Of a stretch of DNA of 64,000 nt, positions 41,446 to 49,529 are shown in pieces (the stretch's first letter is position 1; the number at the start of each line of letters is the position of its first letter). The position numbers and the translations under genes were made by a program. Source of the DNA: JBHENC01 sp046262295 (GTDB lineage Bacteria > Acidobacteriota > Blastocatellia > Pyrinomonadales > Pyrinomonadaceae). The notes under the pieces were generated by a model. That model ran no database searches. It saw only the letters and a program-made list of their open reading frames with translations, and had not been told where the DNA came from. Where the stretch lies: the NCBI GenBank assembly GCA_046262295.1, contig JBHENC010000002.1:62001-126000 (forward strand). The letters are read 5' to 3'.

Positions 41446-43041
41446 ATGTTAAAGCTTCCTGAAGGTCAAACGACGCCCGCAGAGCGCGACATTCTGCGCA
41501 AACTGCGTGTGTGGATTATGGCGCTCGGCGCGATGTGTCTGGTGACGGGCATCGGCATTGGTGCGATGCTTGCCGGACGCCCCTTGAGTGCGCAAAGCGA
41601 AGCGCAGATTGCGCGAGCGCCGGAAGCTCTCTCCGCTTCTTTCGTTGAAATCGCACGGCGCGTCGAACCGGCGGTCGTCAACATTGATACGAAGATTGCG
41701 CCGCCGGAGATGGCCGCTGGTGACGACGAAGATAAAGAGGATCAGCCGTCGGCCGCCAACAAATCTTTGCTCGATATGTTCCGGCGGCGGCAACGTCCGG
41801 CGCGCGGCGTCGGCTCCGGCTTCATCGTCGATGCGAAGGGATTTATTCTAACCAACCAGCACGTCGTCGAAGGCGCATCGCGGATTGTCATTCGCTTACA
41901 GTCGGGTGAAGAGTTTCCCGGACGTGTTATCGGCGTGGACGAAGAGACGGATGTCGCAGTCGTCAAGGTTGATGCGCCGCGCGATCTGCCCGTCGTCAAG
42001 CTTGGCGATTCAAACGGCGCACAGGTCGGCGATTGGGTGCTTGCCATCGGCTCGCCATTCGGCCTTGACCAGACCGTGACCGCCGGAATTATCTCCACCA
42101 AAGAGCGCAGCGATCCGGCGCACTTCACCAGCTTTCAGCAGTTTCTACAAACCGATGCGGCGATTAATCGCGGCAACAGCGGCGGCCCGCTCGTCAATAT
42201 GCGCGGCGAAGTAATCGGCATCAACTCGCAGATCGCAACCTCGACGGGCGATTACAACGGCATCGGCTTTGCGCTTCCGGCCACCGCCGCAGATTTTGTT
42301 TACAAACAGATCGTTGCGACGGGCAAGGTGAAGCGCGGCTATCTGGGAATCAATCTCGAAGACGTGAAGGGGCCATATGCGCGCGTCTACGGATTGCCGG
42401 AAGCAAAGGGCGTGATCGTCACCAATCTGGCGGGCGCGCAAAGCCCTGCGGCCAAAGCGGGCTTGCAGGCCGGAGACGTGATTGTTGAACTGAACAATCA
42501 GCCGGTGATTAACGCGCAGGATTTGATTAATAGAGTGTCGGCGGTCGCCGTCGGGCAGACCGTACAGCTAACTTATTTGCGCGATACTGCGACCGGCAGC
42601 AAGCTTGAACGGCGCACGGCCAGCGTCGCCGTCGGCGAGCGTCCGGCCTCTTTAACGGCTTCGCGCGCCGAAGAGGAAACGCCCGCGTCAAAGAATCCGA
42701 AAAAGCCCGTAAGCGATAAACTGCCGCTCGGCATCACGCTGGCGGAATTGACACCGCAACTCGTCGCGGAGAAAAACTTAACGGGCGTGCGCGGCCTGCT
42801 GGTCAAAGACGTTGACCCGAACGGCATCGCCGCCGACGTGCGTTTGGCCGGAGGCCAGCCCGCCATCCGCGAAGGCGATGTTATTCAACGCATCAACCGC
42901 GTGCCCGTCGCCACGCTCGAAGATTTCCGGCGCGTCGCCGGTGCGCTTAAACCCGGCGATGCCATTGTTCTAAACATCGCCACCTACAACGAAGGCTCGG
43001 ATCGCGTCATTCAACGCATCGTGCAATTCACATATCAATGA
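41446..43041 (+). CDS. HtrA/Deg-type serine protease with two PDZ domains
   Basis: This 531-residue protein has one N-terminal membrane helix (about 22-44) and acts in the periplasm. The trypsin-like catalytic triad is His139 (LTNQHVVEG), Asp169 (ETDVAVVKV) and Ser245 (NRGNSGGPLV). PDZ1 lies at about 300-405 (GYLGINLEDVKGPYARV, AGLQAGDVIVELNNQPV) and PDZ2 at about 430-530 (LPLGITLAELTPQLV, GGQPAIREGDVIQRI). It degrades or refolds damaged envelope proteins. A spacer of 105 nt precedes it. It ends directly at hairpin D1. Confidence 0.95.
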   Translation: MLKLPEGQTTPAERDILRKLRVWIMALGAMCLVTGIGIGAMLAGRPLSAQSEAQIARAPEALSASFVEIARRVEPAVVNIDTKIAPPEMAAGDDEDKEDQPSAANKSLLDMFRRRQRPARGVGSGFIVDAKGFILTNQHVVEGASRIVIRLQSGEEFPGRVIGVDEETDVAVVKVDAPRDLPVVKLGDSNGAQVGDWVLAIGSPFGLDQTVTAGIISTKERSDPAHFTSFQQFLQTDAAINRGNSGGPLVNMRGEVIGINSQIATSTGDYNGIGFALPATAADFVYKQIVATGKVKRGYLGINLEDVKGPYARVYGLPEAKGVIVTNLAGAQSPAAKAGLQAGDVIVELNNQPVINAQDLINRVSAVAVGQTVQLTYLRDTATGSKLERRTASVAVGERPASLTASRAEEETPASKNPKKPVSDKLPLGITLAELTPQLVAEKNLTGVRGLLVKDVDPNGIAADVRLAGGQPAIREGDVIQRINRVPVATLEDFRRVAGALKPGDAIVLNIATYNEGSDRVIQRIVQFTYQ

Positions 43042-43044
43042 CAC

Positions 43045-43148
43045 TCAGTAGTCAATTTTCAGTTTTTAGTTTTCAGCAAATGCGGCAACGAAAAACGGGA
43101 CTAATGACTACTGACTGATAACTGACGACTGATTACTGACTACTCCTT
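43045..43148 (+). repeat. Heptamer hairpin, family D (between HtrA and aldehyde dehydrogenase genes)
   Basis: The left arm starts 4 nt after the HtrA stop: AGTAGTC, AATTTTC, AGTTTTT, AGTTTTC and so on. Right arm units are ACTAATG, ACTACTG, ACTGATA, ACTGACG, ACTGATT, ACTGACT and ACTCCTT, running to 43148 with no gap before ATG 43149. The pairing between arms is imperfect but in phase. The ATG has no Shine-Dalgarno outside the repeat. Confidence 0.75.
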
Positions 43149-44732
43149 ATGGCACAAGCTCGAAAAGCTCTCGGCAAAAGAAGCGCGGAAAATTCGCGCG
43201 GGCAAAAAACTGCGGCACGCACTTCTACGGGCGTTAAAACATATCGCAACTATATCGGCGGCGAATGGGTTGCGGCCTCTTCCGGCGAAACGTTCGAGAA
43301 TCTTAATCCGGCGGATACGCGCGACGTGGTTGGCCGTTTTCCGCTCTCGATGCAGGAAGATGTTGACCGCGCGGTTGACGCCGCCCGCAACGCCTTCAAC
43401 AATTGGCGACGCACGCCCGCGCCGCGCCGCGCCGAAATCCTTTTTCGTCTGGGCGAGATTCTCATACGCAACAAAGAGCGTTACGCCGCAGAAATGACGC
43501 GCGAGATGGGCAAGGTCTTAAAAGAGACCGGCGGCGACGTGCAGGAAGCGATTGATTGCACGTACTACACGGCAGGCGAAGGCCGCCGCTTGCACGGTTT
43601 CACGACGCCCGCCGAAATGCCTGACAAGTTTGCGATGTGCGTGCGCCAGCCCGTCGGCCTTTGCGGTTTGATTACGCCCTGGAATTTTCCGATGGCGATT
43701 CCGAGCTGGAAGCTGATTCCGGCGCTCGTCTGCGGCAACACCGTCGTCATCAAACCCGCCGAAGATACGCCGCTCTCTACTTACAATTTAGTCAAAGCCT
43801 GCGAGGAAGCGGGCGTGCCCGCAGGCGTCGTTAATCTCGTCACGGGCTACGGCGAAGCGGCGGGCGCGCCCATCACGAATCATTCGGCGCTGCGTTTAAT
43901 CTCTTTCACCGGGTCGACAGAAACCGGGCGCATCGTCGCCAGCGCGTGCGCCGAACGAAACGCCATCTGCTCGCTCGAGATGGGCGGCAAAAACGTCATC
44001 ATCGTGATGGACGACGCCGACGTTGACTTGGCTGTCGAAGGCGCGGTGTGGGGCGCGTTCGGCACTTCAGGCCAACGCTGCACGGCCTCTTCGCGCCTCG
44101 TCGTACACAGAAAAGTTTACAAGCAGTTCGTGCAAAAGCTCGTCGCGCGCGCGCAGGCGTTGCGCGTTGGGGATGGCTCTGATGCGAAGATTGACATGGG
44201 GCCGGTCATCAACGCCGACGCCGTCCATAAAATCATGGGCTACATCGAAATCGGCGAACGCGAAGACGGCGCGAAACTAGCAACGGGCGGCAAGCGCTTG
44301 GACAAAGGCGCGCACGCGCACGGCTACTTTATAGAGCCGACTGTCTTCACGGATGTCGCGCCCGATATGCGTATCGCGCAGGAAGAAATCTTCGGCCCCG
44401 TCACGTCCGTGATTCCGACAAGCTCCCTCGAAGAAGCCGTCGAAATCGCCAACGGCGTGCGCTATGGCCTCTCCGCCGCGATTTACACGAAGGATGTCAG
44501 CCGCGCTTTCCACGCAATGAACGAAATGTATACCGGCATCTTTTACGTCAATGCTTCGACCATCGGCGCGGAAGTTCACCTGCCGTTCGGCGGCACGAAA
44601 GCCACCGGCAACGGCCACCGCGAAGCGGGCACGCAGGTTCTGGATATCTTCACCGAATGGAAATCCGTTTACGTTGATTACAGCGGCAAGCTGCAACGCG
44701 CGCAGATAGACGAAATCAATGGCATCGGCTGA
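43149..44732 (+). CDS. Aldehyde dehydrogenase family protein
   Basis: This 527-residue NAD(P)-dependent enzyme oxidises an aldehyde to the acid. The catalytic Glu277 (SLEMGGKN) and Cys311 (SGQRCTASSR) are in place, with cofactor-binding WNFPMAIPSWKLIPALVCGNTVVIKPAE (178-205). The N-terminus is extended by about 30 Lys/Arg-rich residues beyond the usual start, possibly from a shifted start. The conserved end block is TKATGNGHREAGTQVLDIFTEW. Overall shape fits the semialdehyde dehydrogenase group; the substrate is unknown. It is followed by the four-helix-bundle element and alanine dehydrogenase. Confidence 0.92.
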   Translation: MAQARKALGKRSAENSRGQKTAARTSTGVKTYRNYIGGEWVAASSGETFENLNPADTRDVVGRFPLSMQEDVDRAVDAARNAFNNWRRTPAPRRAEILFRLGEILIRNKERYAAEMTREMGKVLKETGGDVQEAIDCTYYTAGEGRRLHGFTTPAEMPDKFAMCVRQPVGLCGLITPWNFPMAIPSWKLIPALVCGNTVVIKPAEDTPLSTYNLVKACEEAGVPAGVVNLVTGYGEAAGAPITNHSALRLISFTGSTETGRIVASACAERNAICSLEMGGKNVIIVMDDADVDLAVEGAVWGAFGTSGQRCTASSRLVVHRKVYKQFVQKLVARAQALRVGDGSDAKIDMGPVINADAVHKIMGYIEIGEREDGAKLATGGKRLDKGAHAHGYFIEPTVFTDVAPDMRIAQEEIFGPVTSVIPTSSLEEAVEIANGVRYGLSAAIYTKDVSRAFHAMNEMYTGIFYVNASTIGAEVHLPFGGTKATGNGHREAGTQVLDIFTEWKSVYVDYSGKLQRAQIDEINGIG

Positions 44733-44740
44733 AAAAGAAG

Positions 44741-45167
44741 ATGCTGGATGTTAGATGTCAGATATTAGCCTGAAAGCCAAAGTCCAGATAAAGAGTCACC
44801 GTGACTTGGTGGTATGGCAGAAGGCGATGGACTTGGTTGAAGCGATTTACACAGCCAGCAGGACTTTTCCGAAAGATGAAACGTATGGCTTAGTAAGCCA
44901 GATGCGACGCGCTGCCGTCTCGATTCCTGCCAATGTTGCGGAAGGTCAAGGCAGAAGATTGCCGGGAGAGTTTCAGCAATTTCTGGCAAATGCAAGAGGG
45001 TCTTTGTGGGAATTAGACACACACTTGGAATTGGCTTTACGTCTTAAATACATTAATAGCGAGCAGTACAATGTGGTACGTGTAAAGCTCGATGAGGTTG
45101 GACGCTTGCTCAACGGGCTGCTCCGTTCCATAGCTTCTAACATCTAACATCTGATATCTAACATCTG
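44741..45167 (+). mobile_element. Heptamer-hairpin element (family A) carrying a four-helix-bundle gene in its loop
   Basis: Left arm 44741-44768 reads ATGCTGG, ATGTTAG, ATGTCAG, ATATTAG. Right arm 45137-45166 reads CTAACAT, CTAACAT, CTGATAT, CTAACAT, CT. The blocks 44747-44768 and 45144-45165 (22 nt) pair with 20 Watson-Crick pairs, one G-T and one A-C. The start codon of the 130-residue gene (44755) is inside the left arm and its stop (45145-45147) inside the right arm, so the gene exactly fills the loop. Other family A elements (9415, 11476) have the same arms with a small loop. Mobility is inferred from the presence/absence pattern, not seen directly. Confidence 0.6.
44755..45147 (+). CDS. 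Four-helix-bundle protein (23S rRNA-IVP/S23 family)
   Basis: This 130-residue protein has the family pattern SHRDLVVWQKAMDLVEAIY (about 14-32), FPKDETYGLVSQMRRAAVSIPANVAEGQGR (38-67), and EFQQFLANARGSLWELDTHLELALRLKY (72-99), followed by a fourth helix. The family is known from ORFs in 23S rRNA intervening sequences and from the Avd protein of diversity-generating retroelements; it binds nucleic acid but its role is not clear. No reverse transcriptase or rRNA is near. Both ends of the coding frame are made of the hairpin arms (last codons TCT AAC ATC TAA). No clear ribosome site is seen. Confidence 0.92.
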   Translation: MSDISLKAKVQIKSHRDLVVWQKAMDLVEAIYTASRTFPKDETYGLVSQMRRAAVSIPANVAEGQGRRLPGEFQQFLANARGSLWELDTHLELALRLKYINSEQYNVVRVKLDEVGRLLNGLLRSIASNI

Positions 45168-45176
45168 GAGTGAATA

Positions 45177-46367
45177 ATGATTGTCGGACTACCGAAGGAA
45201 ATCAAGGACAACGAATATCGGGTCGGGCTGACGCCTGCGGGCGTGCGTGCGCTAACAGATGCCGGACACAAGGTCGTCGTCGAACGAAGTGCGGGCGAAG
45301 GCTCTGGCTTCGGCAACGACCTTTACGAACGCGCGGGCGCGAGCCTGCTCGATTCGCCGGATGAAGTGTGGCAGCAGGCCGACATGATCGTTAAAGTCAA
45401 AGAACCGATTGCGCCCGAATACCCGCGTATGCGCGAAGGCCAACTGCTTTTTACTTATCTGCACCTCGCGCCCGATTTGGAATTGACGAAGCAATTGTTA
45501 GAGCGCAAGGTCACAGGCATTGCGTATGAGACGATCACAGACCGGCGCGGCGGCTTGCCGCTGCTTACGCCGATGTCGGAAGTTGCCGGGCGCATGGCGA
45601 TTCAGGTCGGCGCGCAGTATTTAGAGAAGATGGGCGGCGGGCGCGGCGTGCTGTTGGGCGGCGTGCCGGGAGTTCCGGCGGCGCGTGTCGTCATCATCGG
45701 CGGCGGCATCGTCGGCACAAACGCCGCGAAGATGGCCGTCGGCATGGGCGCACAGGTCACTATCATTGACAACAACCTCGATCGCCTGCGCGAACTCGAC
45801 GACATCTTTTTATCGCGCATCACGACGCTCGCTTCTTCCGCCTACATGATTCACGATGCCATCTCGCACGCTGATTTGATTGTCGGCGCGGTGCTCGTGC
45901 CGGGCGCGGCGGCTCCCAGATTAGTCACGCGCGGTATGCTCAAAGACGTGCCGGACGGCGCGGTGATTGTTGACGTGGCGGTGGATCAGGGCGGCTGCAT
46001 CGAGACGACTCACCCGACGACGCATTCCGACCCGACCTATTACGTCGAGGGCGTGCTGCACTACTGCGTCGCCAATATGCCCGGCGCTGTGCCGCGCACC
46101 TCCACGTTCGCGTTGACCAATGCCACGCTGCCCTACGCGCTGAAACTTGCCAATAAAGGTTTCGTCGAAGCCATCAACGGCGACGAAGGATTAAAAGCGG
46201 GCGTTAACACTTACGCCGGAAAGCTCACTTATGAAGCCGTCGCGCTTTCGCAGAATCTCGAATACACATCGCTTGACAGCATGATGAGCGGCGGCGCAAA
46301 CGCGAAGTCCGATGGTTCTTCTGCAACAAGCGCATCGTCGTCTGCCTCCACGCGAAGCGGGGCGTAA
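45177..46367 (+). CDS. ald: Alanine dehydrogenase
   Basis: This 396-residue enzyme interconverts L-alanine and pyruvate plus ammonia with NAD. The start MIVGLPKEIKDNEYRVGLTPAGV is the family signature. Conserved features are VKVKEPIAPEYPRM (substrate Lys region), LLFTYLHLAP (His of the active site), and the Rossmann motif VVIIGGGIVGTNAAKMAVGMGAQVTIID (about 171-198). The C-terminus has a low-complexity Ser/Ala tail of about 25 residues not typical of the family. The Shine-Dalgarno GGAG at 45167-45170 is formed by the end of the preceding hairpin arm. Two genes in this operon (ALDH, Ald) suggest amino-acid catabolism. Confidence 0.95.
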   Translation: MIVGLPKEIKDNEYRVGLTPAGVRALTDAGHKVVVERSAGEGSGFGNDLYERAGASLLDSPDEVWQQADMIVKVKEPIAPEYPRMREGQLLFTYLHLAPDLELTKQLLERKVTGIAYETITDRRGGLPLLTPMSEVAGRMAIQVGAQYLEKMGGGRGVLLGGVPGVPAARVVIIGGGIVGTNAAKMAVGMGAQVTIIDNNLDRLRELDDIFLSRITTLASSAYMIHDAISHADLIVGAVLVPGAAAPRLVTRGMLKDVPDGAVIVDVAVDQGGCIETTHPTTHSDPTYYVEGVLHYCVANMPGAVPRTSTFALTNATLPYALKLANKGFVEAINGDEGLKAGVNTYAGKLTYEAVALSQNLEYTSLDSMMSGGANAKSDGSSATSASSSASTRSGA

Positions 46368-46418
46368 TTCGCCGCACCTTCGCAACACAAGAGAATTAAC
46401 TTGCGTAGACGTAGATAT

Positions 46419-46452
46419 GAAAAGAGGCTACTCAATTGAGTAGCCTCTTTTC
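46419..46452. terminator. Bidirectional terminator (34-nt palindrome)
   Basis: GAAAAGAGGCTACTCAA is followed directly by its exact reverse complement, with A/T runs at both ends. It lies between the convergent ald (plus) and response-regulator (minus) genes and serves both. Confidence 0.9.
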
Positions 46453-46479
46453 TATTTGTGCGTTTCGAGTGCGAATCGT

Positions 46480-46938
46480 TTACACCGCTTTAAGCAGCAG
46501 CCGTGTAAGGCAGTCTGTGAGTTCTTCCGGGCGCACGGGTTTAGCCAGATAAACGTCTGCGCGCTCGTCCGCTTCATGAGATGAATCCGCACGCTCCAGA
46601 CCGCTCAACAGAATGATCGGCAGTTGTTTGAGCTTGGGATGTTTGCGCAAAAAGCGGCACAGCTCATAACCGTTCAGGTGCGGCATAATTGCATCCGTCA
46701 CCACCGCATCAATCCCGCCCGCGAGCGCCGCCTTCATCGCTTCTAGTCCGTCCGCCGCAGCAATTACCTTGTAACCGTCGCGCTGCAACGTCACTTCCAG
46801 ATAACGTCGTATCGAGCGGTCATCTTCGGCGAGCAGTACCGTGCTGCGCGCCGCGCTCGCTTCAATTACAGTCGGCTCTGACGCAATCGTGGCGCGGTGT
46901 GTTTCCGGCGTGCCTGCGGTCTTCTCTAAATTGTTCAT
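46480..46938 (-). CDS. Single-domain response regulator
   Basis: This 152-residue protein has a receiver domain at about 32-150 (STVLLAEDDRSIRRYLEVTLQRDGYKVI) with the phosphoacceptor Asp82 (VVTDAIMPHLNG), a Ser in ILLSGLE and the Lys in YLAKPVRPEEL. About 30 extra residues at the N-terminus (MNNLEKTAGTPETHRATIASEP...) are probably disordered. There is no output domain, so it passes phosphate on or binds a partner (CheY/Spo0F-like). It has no kinase next to it; the hybrid kinases at 18.6 and 31.7 kb are candidates but without evidence. Confidence 0.9.
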   Translation of the reverse strand: MNNLEKTAGTPETHRATIASEPTVIEASAARSTVLLAEDDRSIRRYLEVTLQRDGYKVIAAADGLEAMKAALAGGIDAVVTDAIMPHLNGYELCRFLRKHPKLKQLPIILLSGLERADSSHEADERADVYLAKPVRPEELTDCLTRLLLKAV

Positions 46939-47013
46939 GGGAATCAGCTACCTCACAGGCTCGGCCATCCCGCGCGCTTGAGCAATGCTCTTATCTGTTG
47001 AACAAAGCAAAGG

Positions 47014-47229
47014 ATGTGCCCTATGTTTAATCGAACCGTAGATGTGTCGGAAGATGCGCCGAAAGTCAACGGTTTATTCGGGGATATGTATTGGTGCGAG
47101 AGAGACTTACAAACCTTCGCGGCGGCGGCGGAAGGGATTTTGCCGGAATGCATCCGACCTCAAACAGCTTACGCTTGCCCGCAGTGTTTTGTCAATTTGA
47201 ACACTATTGGTCAATCAAAAAGCCCGTAA
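47014..47229 (+). CDS. Possible small hypothetical protein (71 aa)
   Basis: A 71-codon frame starting ATG 47014, with AAAGG about 5 nt upstream; a second ATG three codons in is also possible. It has a CPQC pair near the end (CPQCFVNL) and two other Cys. There is no known family. The frame is open and lies upstream of a longer spacer, but the composition is not decisive. Doubtful gene. Confidence 0.3.
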   Translation: MCPMFNRTVDVSEDAPKVNGLFGDMYWCERDLQTFAAAAEGILPECIRPQTAYACPQCFVNLNTIGQSKSP

Positions 47230-47368
47230 AGATAAAGAGAAGTAGCGCACTGTTTTGACTTGAATCAGCGATTAAAGAGAAAGCGTAAAAGCTCACGCGG
47301 GCGCGGATTGCGGCTCTCGCAAAAGGGAGTCGTGCGGGTCTTCAGAGCGAATGCGGCCTCGCCTATGA

Positions 47369-47413
47369 TATACTAAAGTTTTTGTTGGTTGCACCTGCTT
47401 ATTAACAGGTGCA
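47369..47413 (+). promoter_or_regulatory. Possible -10 box and leader hairpin of the DUF512 gene
   Basis: TATACT at 47369-47374 fits a -10 hexamer, but no -35 is seen at the right distance. A perfect hairpin TGCACCTG (47390-47397), loop CTTATTAA, CAGGTGCA (47406-47413) would lie in the leader, about 85 nt before ATG 47499. Function unknown. Confidence 0.35.
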
Positions 47414-47498
47414 TCTGATTTAATGAAAGCGTGCGTGCCGGTAGAAAAGCGGGTGGTTGGCGATCAAACGGCGGGCGCTTTCCGGGATGTGAACTAAG

Positions 47499-48857
47499 AT
47501 GTACGAATTCGCTGTTGCTCCGGCCGTGACGCAGATACGCCGTCGCGGTGTCGTTATCACGGACGTTGCGCCGCAGAGCCTTGCCGCCGAATTAGAGTTG
47601 GCGGCGGGCGACCGCATCGTTAAAGTCAACGGGCGCGTGGTGCGCGATTATCTAGACTTTCGTTTTCAAACGGGCGGCGAAACCGAACTCGTCCTTGAGG
47701 TTCGCAAGCCGAACGGCGAAGATTGGGAGCTTGATATAGAGCGCGACGAAGGCGAAGACTTCGGCCTCAATTTCGAGCAGATCGTGCCGCGCCAGTGCGC
47801 CAACGAATGTTTGTTCTGCTTCTGCAAAGGCAACCCGGAAACCGCACGCCCTTCGCTCTTTATACGCGACGAAGACATCCGCCTCTCTTTCCTTTATGGC
47901 AACTACACGACGCTTACTTCGATCACCGAAGACGAGATGCGCCGCGTCGTCGAGCAGCGTCTCACGCCGCAGTACGTCTCCGTTCACGCGACGGATTTGG
48001 ACGTGCGCGCACATCTTTTGGGAATTGATAAAAAGCGCGCCGACATCAGCGCGAAGATGGCGCGGATGCTCGACGCAGGCATAGAGATTCACGCGCAGGT
48101 GGTCTTGTGCCCGGAGATCAACGACGGCGAGATTCTGCGGCGCACGGTTGAAGATTTAGCGAAATTCCATCCGCAGGTTAAGAGCGTCGCCATCGTGCCG
48201 CTCGGCCTGACGCGCTACAACACGGATGAGAGATTGACGCCCGTCACCGAAGAGTTTTGCCGCCGCACGATTGAAGAGCTTAAACCTTTGCAAAAAGATT
48301 TGCGTGCGCGGCTCGGCACAACCTTCGCTTTTCTCGGAGATGAAATTTACCTGCGCGCCGGATTGCCTGTGCCCGCCCGCGCGCACTACGGCGATTACCC
48401 GCAGATCGAAGACGGCATCGGAATGGTGCGTTCCTTCCGCGAACAGTTCAGCGCGCTCGAACGCAAACTCGCCCGCCGCCCGCCGAGCAGAGAAGCGGCA
48501 ACCAAACTTTTCGGAACGGTGCTGACCGGCGAACTGTTTGCGCCAATCTTAAAGGAGTCGCTTGATCGTTTGAACGAACGCTTCGGCACGCGCTTTCATG
48601 TAGCGGCGGTTGAGAATCAGTATTTCGGCGGTGATGTCGCCGTCGCAGGGCTTTTGACAGGCTCTGATCTGTTGGCCGCGCGCGACCGTGTTCGTGGCGA
48701 CTTTGTGGTTATTCCGGGCGCTGCCGTTAAATCCGACGAAGCGATACTGCTCGATGGCATGACGCTCGCGGAGCTTGAAAACAAATTCAAACTTCCGGTT
48801 CATGCGCTCGATTCGGAAGCCTTCGCGCGAATGGTCTTTCATCCAGCGGCGAACTGA
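47499..48857 (+). CDS. DUF512 family protein (PDZ plus cysteine-cluster radical-SAM-like domain)
   Basis: This 452-residue protein starts with a PDZ-like domain (about 15-70, VVITDVAPQSLAAELELAAGDRIVKVNG), followed by a cysteine cluster (Cys100, Cys104, Cys107 in QCANECLFCFCKG) of the CxxxCxxC kind that binds [4Fe-4S] in radical-SAM enzymes. A DUF512 region follows. The family includes Bacillus YtxC-type/clostridial proteins of unknown function and sits next to GTP-binding Der/EngA genes in many Firmicutes, but not here. It ends 1 nt before the next methyltransferase gene. No enzymatic reaction can be assigned. Confidence 0.85.
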   Translation: MYEFAVAPAVTQIRRRGVVITDVAPQSLAAELELAAGDRIVKVNGRVVRDYLDFRFQTGGETELVLEVRKPNGEDWELDIERDEGEDFGLNFEQIVPRQCANECLFCFCKGNPETARPSLFIRDEDIRLSFLYGNYTTLTSITEDEMRRVVEQRLTPQYVSVHATDLDVRAHLLGIDKKRADISAKMARMLDAGIEIHAQVVLCPEINDGEILRRTVEDLAKFHPQVKSVAIVPLGLTRYNTDERLTPVTEEFCRRTIEELKPLQKDLRARLGTTFAFLGDEIYLRAGLPVPARAHYGDYPQIEDGIGMVRSFREQFSALERKLARRPPSREAATKLFGTVLTGELFAPILKESLDRLNERFGTRFHVAAVENQYFGGDVAVAGLLTGSDLLAARDRVRGDFVVIPGAAVKSDEAILLDGMTLAELENKFKLPVHALDSEAFARMVFHPAAN

Positions 48858-49487
48858 ATGAGCCAGCCTGAAGCAAAAAATAATCGCCCCCCTGAAACGC
48901 ACGGCAAGAAAATTTTAGATGTCGGCTGCGGGCGCAACAAGCATCCGGGAGCCGTCGGCATGGACATCAATCCGGCGACGGATGCCGACGTGATACATGA
49001 TCTGGGCATCGTGCCGTATCCGTTCCCCGATGATGAATTCGATGAAGTTGTCAGCAACCACGTCATCGAACACGTGCCCGACCCGATGATGTTCGTTGCA
49101 GAACTTTACCGCATCACCAAATCCGGCGGGCGCATCAAACTGCTCACGCCGCACTACACCAACCCGGACTGGCCGAACGATCTCACGCATCGCAATCACC
49201 TCAACAGCTACTCCTTTCAAAACTTCATTCCCGAACGCCAGCTCTTCGCCTTCTACACAACTGCGAAATTAAAACCCGTCCGCCTCTACGTCAGCCTGCT
49301 GAATCTATGGCGCGCGCTCGGCTTGGAATTTATTGTTAACTTAGATCAACGCTGGCCTGCACTACGTTTTACGCGCAAGTTCTGGGAGCAATATTTAAGC
49401 GGCATTTTTCGCGGCAAAGAGTTGCAATTCGAGTTTGAGATAATTAAGACGTCAACGATTAATAAAGTTGAAGCTGCCCGTAAATGA
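48858..49487 (+). CDS. SAM-dependent methyltransferase
   Basis: This 209-residue protein has a class I methyltransferase fold. Motif I is KILDVGCGRNKHPGAVGMDI (about 18-37), with the acidic Asp-36 for ribose binding. The middle has FDEVVSNHVIEHVPDPMMFVAELYRITKSGGRIKLLTPHYTNPDW (about 59-103). The GRNKHPGAVG stretch is unusual at motif I (normally GxGxG) but found in several wall- or lipid-modifying enzymes. It directly follows the DUF512 gene (start 1 nt after its stop), so the two are translated together. Substrate unknown. Confidence 0.85.
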   Translation: MSQPEAKNNRPPETHGKKILDVGCGRNKHPGAVGMDINPATDADVIHDLGIVPYPFPDDEFDEVVSNHVIEHVPDPMMFVAELYRITKSGGRIKLLTPHYTNPDWPNDLTHRNHLNSYSFQNFIPERQLFAFYTTAKLKPVRLYVSLLNLWRALGLEFIVNLDQRWPALRFTRKFWEQYLSGIFRGKELQFEFEIIKTSTINKVEAARK

Positions 49488-49529
49488 TTCGACGGGCTGA
49501 TTGGCGGGCGACAGCGATCTTATTACAAA

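Larger units (their letters stand above)
46939..47498. other. Intergenic region upstream of the DUF512 gene
   Basis: 560 nt between divergent genes. It contains one weak small open frame (47014-47229, separate entry), a possible -10 box (47369-47374) and a perfect 8-bp hairpin (47390-47413) in the expected leader of the DUF512 gene. Nothing else stands out. Confidence 0.4.

Noticed and set aside
44755..45147. Part of a diversity-generating retroelement (Avd)
   Set aside because: The protein family includes Avd, but no reverse transcriptase or template/variable repeat is visible anywhere near.
39102..45167. Rho-independent terminators as explanation for the heptamer hairpins
   Set aside because: No T-run after the stem, arms reach the next start codon, they lie only between co-directional genes, and true terminators in this window look different.
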